From the IMG/VR virus record IMGVR_UViG_3300032046_000141, positions 1-31,041 of that record: 31,041 bases of DNA, one strand, 5' to 3'. Position 1 is the first letter of the stretch. Each line of letters starts with the position of its first letter. The DNA comes from a virus. Shown one piece after another: positions 25,562 to 31,041 of this stretch. The translations under genes were made by a program, and so were the position numbers. Below the pieces are notes generated by a model, which was given only the letters and a program-made list of their open reading frames with translations, ran no database searches and had not been told where the DNA came from.

Positions 25562-26098
25562 ATGAAGAAGACAATCAAACTAGACCGTGCTATGCTTCGT
25601 GGTCTCATCAACGAAGCAATCATGGCTAAGCCGTTCGGTCAACCCGAGGGTATCTGGGTCAATGAAGCTGACGAGCATGAAACCGATGCTAGCGACGTAG
25701 TGCAGCAAATGGCTGAAGTTGCTAAGCAGTTTTGGATTGATACCTTCAGTGAAGGCGATCCAAGCCAACAAGAAGCAGGACTCGAATCTTGGAATGAACA
25801 GTGTGAACGTGCTGCAGAAGAACTAGTTCAGCGCCTACTCGGACCATTCTCTGACGTAGAAGATCGACTAATCGATGGCGAGTTCTATGAAGGTCCCCAG
25901 CATCAGTTCGATGAGATGGACGAGTCTGATGATGAGCTTCCTCCAATGCACCCACGAGGCGGTGGCACCGGCTCTTCGGGAGGTGGTCAAGGCGTAGGTT
26001 CGAACGCATCTTCATCGACGGGTACTCTTCCAAAATCGGGCACCAAATCGGGAACGCAGGATGACCTGCCCCCAACGCACCCACGCGGTCGTCGCTGA
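25562..26098 (+). CDS. Unknown acidic protein with capsid-targeting-like N-terminus (second of three)
   Basis: This encodes 178 residues from the ATG at 25562, preceded by AAGGATGAG; an upstream in-frame start (25526) would overlap the preceding gene. The leader MKKTIKLDRAMLRGLINE is followed by A-I-M-A, so a cleavage site I-N-E/A is possible. Residues 30-110 are acidic and helical. A Gly/Ser-rich linker near the C-terminus is flanked by two copies of a D-D-x-L-P-P-x-H-P-R-G motif (DNA about 25930-25962 and 26060-26092). I recognise no known domain. Confidence 0.78.
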   Translation: MKKTIKLDRAMLRGLINEAIMAKPFGQPEGIWVNEADEHETDASDVVQQMAEVAKQFWIDTFSEGDPSQQEAGLESWNEQCERAAEELVQRLLGPFSDVEDRLIDGEFYEGPQHQFDEMDESDDELPPMHPRGGGTGSSGGGQGVGSNASSSTGTLPKSGTKSGTQDDLPPTHPRGRR

Positions 26099-26100
26099 AC

Positions 26101-26511
26101 ATGAAAGTTCGAGTCGGCGACCTCAGGCACTTCATCAAAGAAGGCTGGAAGAACATGTACTGCGAGTATTGTCGCGGGCAAGGCTGGCTTTTAAACAAGC
26201 GTGACGAAAAGGGCGATCCAACGATGTGCCCCGAATGCGGCGGTCAGGGTCGCAAAATGACCAAAGTGGACGATCCTCTCAAGGAGGAATATTTGAACGG
26301 AGTACCAGAATGGCAACTTCGTGAGGATACCGCTACCTACGTCAATCAGATTCGCGATCGTATCAAGCAGTACATCATGTTGAACAAAAGCAACAACGGT
26401 GCAGACCAACGCGAAGCGATCAGGGCAATGAATGACGTCTGCGACGAAATGGAACTGAAGCTTTACGACGTGCTCGAGGATTCTCTATTCAACTTCGTCA
26501 GACGAGTCTGA
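26101..26511 (+). CDS. DnaJ-type zinc-finger protein with capsid-targeting-like N-terminus (third of three)
   Basis: This encodes 136 residues. The leader MKVRVGDLRHFIKE is followed by G-W-K, giving a possible I-K-E/G site. Directly after come C-E-Y-C-R-G-Q-G and, 14 residues later, C-P-E-C-G-G-Q-G, the paired CxxCxGxG motifs of the DnaJ cysteine-rich zinc domain, enough for one zinc. The rest is helical (TYVNQIRDRIKQYIM, then MNDVCDEMELKLYDVLEDS). There is no J domain (no HPD motif). The ATG is 2 bases after the preceding stop with no obvious ribosome site, so translation is probably coupled. Function is unknown; zinc binding is well supported. Confidence 0.82.
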   Translation: MKVRVGDLRHFIKEGWKNMYCEYCRGQGWLLNKRDEKGDPTMCPECGGQGRKMTKVDDPLKEEYLNGVPEWQLREDTATYVNQIRDRIKQYIMLNKSNNGADQREAIRAMNDVCDEMELKLYDVLEDSLFNFVRRV

Positions 26512-26542
26512 ACAGCACACACGTGTAGGTTACTGTGTGGCG

Positions 26543-26869
26543 ATGGACCCACACTACCTCGAGTGTCAGTGCAGTGATTTCAATCATCTTGTACGATTCA
26601 ATCTGTCTGAACTAGATGGTGATGTGTACGTTGACGTACGCTTGAATCACTACGAACGTTGGTACAAGCGAATCTGGATCGCAGTCAAGTACATCTTCAA
26701 GAAGCCACATGCGTATGGTCATTATGACTGTACGCTTTTGCGCGTTGAAGACTATCCTGCGCTTCACGATCTGTTGGACAGAAGCAAGCTGCTTCTGAAG
26801 CAGGCTGATGATAAAAGAGTGGCCGAGTGGGCCCTCAAGAAGTCCCAAGATAATTCTAGCTGTGCCTAA
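26543..26869 (+). CDS. Conserved phage protein of unknown function
   Basis: This encodes 108 residues. It begins with E-C-Q-C-S-D-F-N-H-L-V-R-F and has beta strands (DVYVDVRLNHY) and a basic-aromatic helix (WYKRIWIAVKYIFKK), then YGHYDCTLL. I recall this pattern from unnamed proteins of other large phages, but no function is known to me. The two cysteines near the start plus His could bind a metal. The start may be the ATG at 26543 or a GTG two codons upstream. It ends 11 bases before the deacetylase gene. Confidence 0.72.
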   Translation: MDPHYLECQCSDFNHLVRFNLSELDGDVYVDVRLNHYERWYKRIWIAVKYIFKKPHAYGHYDCTLLRVEDYPALHDLLDRSKLLLKQADDKRVAEWALKKSQDNSSCA

Positions 26870-26879
26870 AAGGAAACCA

Positions 26880-27758
26880 ATGACAACTGCTATTCCCGTT
26901 TTCTACAGTCCCAAGATGGTCGCACTCTCGAAGTGCATGTCGCCGAGCGCAGCTAAACCTGCAAAAGTCGTTGACTCGTGGCAGAAGCAATTTCAGATTG
27001 AACTCCTCGAGCCTACGCCTGTCACTGTCGATGAATTCTGCCGCGCTCATGATCGTGAGTACGTAGAAGACGTCCTTGCGTGCCGCATTGAGAACGGGTT
27101 TCACAATCGTGAAGCAGATGTGGCACTCGCATTGCCGTACACCACGGGAGCGATGCTCTCTGCGGCACGTCATGCGATCTGGAGCGACAGTGTAGCAGTT
27201 GCACCGTGCTCAGGATTTCACCATGCTGGGTACGAGAGAGCTGAAGGATTCTGCACGTTCAATGGTCTGATGGTCACTGCCTTAGCATTGAAGGAGTCTG
27301 GTGTCCAGCGTGTTGGAATCCTTGACCTCGATATGCACTATGGGAATGGAACAGACGAGATCATTCGTAAGTTGGGCCTTCAGAATTTCATCAGACACTT
27401 TACGGGCGGCGCGACATACGATAGTAGCAGGCACCTTGCGTCGCAAGAACAAGCAAAGCAAGTCGCTGACTTCTTTCACAAGCTCCCAGAGATTGTTGAA
27501 TGGATGACTGATTGCGACGTCGTGCTGTATCAGGCGGGTGCAGACCCGCACATCAACGATCCGTACGGCGGATGGTTGTCAACTCCGGAACTACGTCATC
27601 GAGATGAAGTCGTGTTTGACATCTTGCACGCATCAGGTACTCCAGTCGCCTGGAATCTTGCGGGAGGCTACCAGACTGAACCCGATGGATCGATCCCGAA
27701 GGTCCTTGAGATCCACGATAACACAATGCGTGAGTGCGTTCGAGTCTACGGAGGTTGA
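26880..27758 (+). CDS. Histone deacetylase / acetylpolyamine amidohydrolase family protein
   Basis: This encodes 292 residues, about the size of the catalytic core of this zinc-hydrolase family. Visible catalytic set: the His pair H114-H115 in G-F-H-H-A-G-Y-E; D149-L-D151-M-H153-Y-G-N-G, supplying two zinc ligands (D151, H153); D222 in Q-A-G-A-D-P-H as the third ligand; and the transition-state Tyr264 in A-G-G-Y. These enzymes remove acetyl groups from lysine side chains, polyamines or related acyl amides; the substrate here is unknown. The ATG at 26880 follows AAAAGGAAACC and begins directly with the fold (IPVFYSPKM). An upstream in-frame start would overlap the preceding gene. ThyX follows by 1 base. 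Family is certain, biological role is not. Confidence 0.9.
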   Translation: MTTAIPVFYSPKMVALSKCMSPSAAKPAKVVDSWQKQFQIELLEPTPVTVDEFCRAHDREYVEDVLACRIENGFHNREADVALALPYTTGAMLSAARHAIWSDSVAVAPCSGFHHAGYERAEGFCTFNGLMVTALALKESGVQRVGILDLDMHYGNGTDEIIRKLGLQNFIRHFTGGATYDSSRHLASQEQAKQVADFFHKLPEIVEWMTDCDVVLYQAGADPHINDPYGGWLSTPELRHRDEVVFDILHASGTPVAWNLAGGYQTEPDGSIPKVLEIHDNTMRECVRVYGG

Positions 27759-27759
27759 C

Positions 27760-28674
27760 ATGGGATACGGAGCAAAGATTCTGAAGGACAGCCTGAGCCC
27801 TGATGGCGTGCGTTTGACGACGATGGAGGTCACGTTTCCTCGCATCGTGTTGGCTGAGTTCAACACACATCGAATGTTCTCGAGAAACAGCGCTTCAAGT
27901 CGAGCGATCCCTGTCGAGAAGATGCTCAAGAAAGTTGATGAAGATCCGTTCATCCCAATCTACTGGGGCAAGAATCAAAAGGGCATGCAGGCCGAACAGG
28001 AGCTCAGTGATGAGGATCAGGAATATGCTCGTGATTGCTGGCTCAGGGGTCGAGATTATGCCGTTGACACTGCCAAGAGAATGCTCGACATGGGCATTCA
28101 CAAGCAGATCACAAATCGCATGCTCGAACCATGGCTCTGGCAAACAGTCATTGTGACAGCGACTGAGTGGGACAACTTTTGGGGACTGCGTTGTCACAAG
28201 GACGCTCAACCCGAGATTCGTGTCGTTGCTGAAATGATGGCTAGTGCATATGCGATGTCTGCACCTCTGAACTTGCAGTACGGTCAATGGCACCTACCAT
28301 TACTCCAGGACGATGAATTTGTTGATGAAGACATGGGATTTCCATGTGTATCATTCACAGCAAAGGATGCAGTCAAAGCATGCGTTGGCAGGTGTGCTCG
28401 GATCTCGTACCTGACACACGATGGAAAGCGCGATCCAAAGGCAGACATTGAGATGGCAGAACGTCTTGCTGCAGCAGGACATATGAGCCCATGGGAACAT
28501 GTTGCTCGACCGATGCACAAGGATGAGATCAAGACATACTCAACGCTCGATCCTCGTCACTATCCAGGCGATGGCGTCATTCTGAATGAAGTTCCATTCT
28601 TGGGCAATTTCCGAGGTTGGGTTCAGGCTCGTAAAGAACTTCCCAATGAAGACAACTTCCTGAAGACGAAGTGA
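27760..28674 (+). CDS. thyX: FAD-dependent thymidylate synthase, motif order permuted
   Basis: This encodes 304 residues. It carries the ThyX motif as H37-R38-x2-S41-x-N43-x2-S46-x-R48 (first Arg of RHR replaced by Thr), the L-R144-x4-A-Q-P-E-I-R block (143-154), and C-A-R-I-S-Y (212-217) followed by G-H-M-S-P-W-E-H (240-247). In standard ThyX the ARVSF and GHxSxxEH parts come first and the RHR motif after them; here that N-terminal part is at the C-terminal side. The enzyme makes dTMP from dUMP using folate and reduced flavin. The ATG is preceded by GGAGG, one base after the deacetylase stop. Upstream in-frame ATGs overlap the deacetylase and are rejected. Confidence 0.88.
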   Translation: MGYGAKILKDSLSPDGVRLTTMEVTFPRIVLAEFNTHRMFSRNSASSRAIPVEKMLKKVDEDPFIPIYWGKNQKGMQAEQELSDEDQEYARDCWLRGRDYAVDTAKRMLDMGIHKQITNRMLEPWLWQTVIVTATEWDNFWGLRCHKDAQPEIRVVAEMMASAYAMSAPLNLQYGQWHLPLLQDDEFVDEDMGFPCVSFTAKDAVKACVGRCARISYLTHDGKRDPKADIEMAERLAAAGHMSPWEHVARPMHKDEIKTYSTLDPRHYPGDGVILNEVPFLGNFRGWVQARKELPNEDNFLKTK

Positions 28675-28690
28675 CGCATAGTTAGCTAGC

Positions 28691-29038
28691 ATGTACCAGT
28701 ACGTTGCTAAGCTACACCGCGTTGTTGACGGAGACACTGTCGACCTTGACGTCGATCTTGGGTTTACCGTTAGTGTCCTCGTCAGATTTCGACTTTCCGG
28801 CATCAACGCGCCCGAGATGACAGGGACGGCGCATGATGCCGGAAAAGCATCAAAAGCCGGCCTCGAGACACTGTTAGCGCTAGCAGACAAGGGCATGATC
28901 TACGTTGAGTCAACCGGCAAGGACAAGTACGGTCGCTGGGTGGCCAAACTAATGTTTGTTAGTACCGCAGGAGGTGCTGTCGTCGATGTCAGCCAAACGC
29001 TTGTAACAGAAGGTTTTGCAGTGTTACACGCGTATTGA
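28691..29038 (+). CDS. Staphylococcal nuclease-like (thermonuclease) protein
   Basis: This encodes 115 residues forming one SNase domain: V-V-D13-G-D15-T at the first turn of the barrel, R-F-R34-L-S-G-I-N-A-P-E42 with the catalytic Arg and Glu, and G-K-D-K-Y-G-R82-W with the second catalytic Arg. The family cleaves DNA and RNA with calcium. No signal peptide is present, so it would act inside the infected cell or be packaged; host DNA breakdown to feed nucleotide supply is a reasonable guess. A GCTAGC precedes the ATG immediately, and no clear ribosome site is seen. It lies in the nucleotide-metabolism cluster. Confidence 0.88.
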   Translation: MYQYVAKLHRVVDGDTVDLDVDLGFTVSVLVRFRLSGINAPEMTGTAHDAGKASKAGLETLLALADKGMIYVESTGKDKYGRWVAKLMFVSTAGGAVVDVSQTLVTEGFAVLHAY

Positions 29039-29069
29039 TCTTTTGACCCGGTTGTGGTTATTATGACGC

Positions 29070-29666
29070 ATGACCGCAAAGCTGGTAGTCTTCGAAGGGC
29101 CCGATAAGGTCGGAAAAGAAACTCAGTCGAAGCTCCTTCTGAGGAGTTTGAAAGACGCTTCCTACAACGTAGTTCGATGTGAAGTGCCGACGAATACGTG
29201 TCCACGTACGTACAAACTCATCTACAGCATGTTGAAGAGCGGATGGGCGAAACGGACGCCGAATCTGTTTCAGTTCATTCAGTTTCTCAACAAATGGCTG
29301 TTTCAGGTTTTGCATATGCCATCGTTGATGCGTAACAATGACGTCGTCATTCTTGATCGCTGGAGTTTGTCCGCAGTGATCTATGGTGGTGCTACTGGCG
29401 TCAACAGTGTGCTCAACATGTTCCTGTTCAACAGGCTCAAGAAGCCTGATATCACGATTGTTCTTGACGGACAGTCGTTTCGACGTTCAACAACAGAAGA
29501 CGACTCCTACGAAAAGGACAATGAACTTCAGGCTGCCGTCAAGGTAGCGTATCATCAGTGGGCGCTTGATCATTCAAACGATCACGTCCTAGCACAAAAC
29601 AATGCTTCGAAGCTTGAAGTGCACTATGACATTCTCATCGCGCTGAGAATGGCGGGTATCCCGTGA
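29070..29666 (+). CDS. tmk: Thymidylate kinase
   Basis: This encodes 198 residues. The N-terminus V-V-F-E-G10-P-D-K-V-G15-K16-E17-T-Q-S-K-L-L is the thymidylate-kinase P-loop, although the Ser/Thr that normally follows the lysine is Glu17. D96-R97-W98-S-L-S-A-V-I-Y-G matches the DR(Y/W)-S-AYG motif that holds dTMP, and D-I-T-I-V-L-D-G the following core strand. A lid-like segment (R-S-T-T-E-D-D-S-Y-E-K) follows. The enzyme phosphorylates dTMP from ThyX to dTDP. It follows the SNase gene by 31 bases and overlaps the methyltransferase gene by 4 (GTGA). Confidence 0.9.
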   Translation: MTAKLVVFEGPDKVGKETQSKLLLRSLKDASYNVVRCEVPTNTCPRTYKLIYSMLKSGWAKRTPNLFQFIQFLNKWLFQVLHMPSLMRNNDVVILDRWSLSAVIYGGATGVNSVLNMFLFNRLKKPDITIVLDGQSFRRSTTEDDSYEKDNELQAAVKVAYHQWALDHSNDHVLAQNNASKLEVHYDILIALRMAGIP

Positions 29667-30268
29667 AGTATCAAGTGATTGTAGCAGATCCGCCTTGGGG
29701 TTTCAATGACGGTCTCAAGAAGATGAAGCGAAAGGTCAAGCGCTCTGCTGCGTCGCAGTACAGCACGATGTCACCTGCACAGGTGATTGCGCTTCCTGTG
29801 AACCAACTCGTTGATCCGGCCGGCTGTCTCCTTGCGCTGTGGGTGCCAGGGAGCATGCTTGAGACAGGCCTCGACGTTGTCCATGCCTGGGGCTTCAAGA
29901 TGAAGCAGACGTTCGTGTGGGTGAAGTTAAAGAAGGACTACGCAAAGGAAGCCGACTGGAACTGTTCCACGCGCGTTGGCATGGGTCGTTTGTTTCGTCA
30001 ATCACATGAAATTGCGTTGATTTGTACTGCTGGAAAGAGCATCTATCCACTGTTGAAGAACAAGTCTCAGCGTAGCGTCGCGTTTGATTTGAACGCTGGG
30101 CACTCAGTCAAGCCCGGAACATTGCAGAATCGCATTGATACGATGTTTCCATCGGCGAACAAGCTAGAAATGTTTGCAAGACGGCAGGTTCCCAATTGGA
30201 CTTGCATCGGCGACGGTGTGACAGGCAAAGATATTGTCTTATCGATACAGGAGCTCGCAGCGTTGTAG
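29663..30268 (+). CDS. MT-A70-type adenine N6 methyltransferase
   Basis: This encodes 201 residues from a GTG start that overlaps the kinase stop. The D9-P-P-W12 motif in V-I-V-A-D-P-P-W-G-F is the catalytic signature of MT-A70 enzymes, and later A-L-W-V-P-G, G-F-K-M-K-Q-T-F-V-W-V-K and F-R-Q-S-H-E segments fit the AdoMet-binding and core strands of the family. In phages such enzymes usually methylate adenine in DNA, which could protect from host restriction or mark phage DNA; an RNA target cannot be excluded. No restriction partner is nearby. Length is typical of the phage and bacterial stand-alone forms. Confidence 0.88.
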   Translation: MKYQVIVADPPWGFNDGLKKMKRKVKRSAASQYSTMSPAQVIALPVNQLVDPAGCLLALWVPGSMLETGLDVVHAWGFKMKQTFVWVKLKKDYAKEADWNCSTRVGMGRLFRQSHEIALICTAGKSIYPLLKNKSQRSVAFDLNAGHSVKPGTLQNRIDTMFPSANKLEMFARRQVPNWTCIGDGVTGKDIVLSIQELAAL

Positions 30269-30287
30269 GATCGTTGATGAGGACCAG

Positions 30288-30563
30288 ATGTCAAATAACA
30301 TGAAATTCGCAGACGGAGTGTGGCACCGCGTGGTGCAGATCGTACAAGAAGCAATGCTGACGGGCACTGACTGTGCAGATTCACTGCGTCAAGTCAGAGT
30401 CGTCCCAGACGCAAGTGACCCGCACGTGTTGGTGCTCTCAGCAGAATATCAACAGCAGGTCAAAGAAATGCATGAGAAGATGCTAGCCCATGTTCGTGAG
30501 ATTCAGTCTGCACAAACAGGAAACAAGTTCATCATTCCTGGTGAGTCCGGTGACGGTAATTGA
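30288..30563 (+). CDS. Small unknown protein
   Basis: This encodes 91 residues from an ATG with AGGA five bases upstream, which is why the upstream in-frame start is not used. It begins K-F-A-D-G-V-W-H-R-V-V-Q-I-V-Q-E-A, followed by an alpha/beta region (LRQVRVVPDASDPHVLVLS) and a coiled-coil-like helix (EYQQQVKEMHEKMLAHVREIQ). I think similar unnamed proteins occur in other large phages. No catalytic motif is seen. Confidence 0.7.
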   Translation: MSNNMKFADGVWHRVVQIVQEAMLTGTDCADSLRQVRVVPDASDPHVLVLSAEYQQQVKEMHEKMLAHVREIQSAQTGNKFIIPGESGDGN

Positions 30564-30630
30564 GCTCATAGTCCTGGGCGTGCTGTTGGGATTGTGTTTT
30601 GTATTAGGCGGAGAGACTGATGACGATTGA
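30550..30630 (+). CDS. Possible 26-residue membrane microprotein
   Basis: A short frame starting with GTG (30550, or GTG at 30541 for 29 residues) encodes [19 protein letters not shown] followed by the acidic end E-T-D-D-D. It overlaps the previous gene by 14 bases and the next by 11. A single hydrophobic helix with charged ends and the chain of overlaps are compatible with a real coupled gene, and it fills the only gap between its neighbours. It has only alternative start codons, so it may be chance. Confidence 0.4.
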   Translation: MTVIELIVLGVLLGLCFVLGGETDDD

Positions 30631-31041
30631 TGTGAACTGTTCATTCTGTGAGAAGTCATCTCGTGATGTCATGAAGGTGATTGCGGGTCCGCGCTCAACG
30701 TACATCTGCAATGAGTGCGTTGGACTATGCAACGAACTGATCGATGGAAAGCCCAGAGAGCAGGATCGCCTCAAGCAGATGTGGGACCAGCAGGAAGCAT
30801 TCATGCGCCTGTTGCAGCAATCACGTGGGTTTCCTGACTTTCCGACTGACATCACTTCAAAGCAAGGTCAGAAGTTTCTCAAAGACATCACTCATCACAT
30901 GATGGACGAACTGTTCGAAGCAGGACAACACTTGAAGAACTCGAAATCACATCGCGCCACGCTCGTTCCAGAGGTTGACCGTGAAGCCTTCAAAGAAGAA
31001 CTCGTGGACGCGCTTCACTTGTACCTTGAGCTGGTGATTGC
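30620..31041 (+). CDS. ClpX-type zinc finger fused to MazG-like NTP pyrophosphatase, 3' end outside window
   Basis: 140 residues are visible before the window ends, with no stop. Residues 7-41 match the zinc-binding domain of ClpX: C7-S-F-C10, then V-I-A-G-P-R, then Y-I-C30-N-E-C33-V-G-L-C. Residues 85-140 have the helical pattern of MazG or dimeric dUTPase-like pyrophosphatases: D-E97-x2-E100, S-K-S-H-R, then D-R-E-A-F-K-E-E127-L-V-D130-A-L-H-L-Y-L-E-L. The four acidic residues would bind metal and cleave an NTP or dNTP to the monophosphate. There is no AAA+ motor in the visible part. GGCGGAGAG precedes the ATG. The pyrophosphatase fits the dTMP-supply genes; the role of the ClpX-like finger is unknown. 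Confidence 0.82.
   Translation, partial: MTIDVNCSFCEKSSRDVMKVIAGPRSTYICNECVGLCNELIDGKPREQDRLKQMWDQQEAFMRLLQQSRGFPDFPTDITSKQGQKFLKDITHHMMDELFEAGQHLKNSKSHRATLVPEVDREAFKEELVDALHLYLELVI

Noticed and set aside
29043-29064. TTGACC followed by TTATTA before the thymidylate kinase gene as a promoter
   Set aside because: The spacing of about 10 bases is far too short for a sigma-70-type promoter, and the genes on both sides look co-transcribed.
30288-30350. N-terminus with V-Q-E-A in the 91-residue protein as a capsid-targeting leader
   Set aside because: The residue three before the cut would be Val and the segment seems part of the folded domain, so it is not counted with the five.

Overview
The window is a stretch of a large tailed double-stranded DNA bacteriophage genome. 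It is gene-dense, with many stop/start overlaps and almost everything on the plus strand. A tape measure, a gp53-like LysM baseplate protein and a hub-like protein point to a contractile (myovirus-type) tail. Base composition is roughly balanced, so the host cannot be named from the sequence. No tRNA, CRISPR array, insertion sequence or integrase was recognised, and no gap between genes reaches 300 bases; the longest is about 130.

Layout. (1) 1-11.6 kb, tail and baseplate: the 3' part of a tape-measure protein, a small protein, a very large baseplate-associated protein with an internal duplication, an endonuclease VII-like HNH gene as an intruder, a LysM/gp53-like protein and a large hub-like protein. 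(2) 11.6-22.2 kb, replication and recombination: a compact family A DNA polymerase, an HD phosphohydrolase, a GIY-YIG endonuclease, two unknown proteins, a gp32-like single-strand-binding protein, a RecA-type recombinase, dUTPase, an unknown protein, the only minus-strand gene (kinase-like fold), a third endonuclease with five 23-residue repeats, a 5'-3' exonuclease and a DnaB-type helicase. (3) 22.3-31 kb, nucleotide metabolism and accessory genes: class II ribonucleotide reductase, three adjacent unknown proteins with similar N-termini, a conserved unknown protein, an HDAC-like deacetylase, ThyX, a staphylococcal-type nuclease, thymidylate kinase, an MT-A70 methyltransferase, an unknown protein, a possible membrane microprotein, and a ClpX-zinc-finger/MazG-like fusion cut by the window end.

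How it fits together. Region 2 holds most of a replisome (polymerase, SSB, recombinase, helicase, primer-removing exonuclease). Region 3 feeds it: the reductase makes deoxynucleotides, dUTPase and perhaps the MazG-like enzyme make dUMP, ThyX makes dTMP and thymidylate kinase makes dTDP.

Most interesting points. Five proteins of otherwise unknown role, including the kinase-like one and a DnaJ-type zinc protein, begin with a short helix-like peptide ending in I/L-x-E or V-E, like the capsid-targeting peptides of phage T4 internal proteins; this could mark a set of proteins packaged in the head and injected into the host. Also notable are the ClpX-type zinc finger fused to an NTP-pyrophosphatase domain, a ThyX whose motifs are in circularly permuted order, an HDAC-like enzyme with a full catalytic set, and a polymerase with non-standard residues at key positions.
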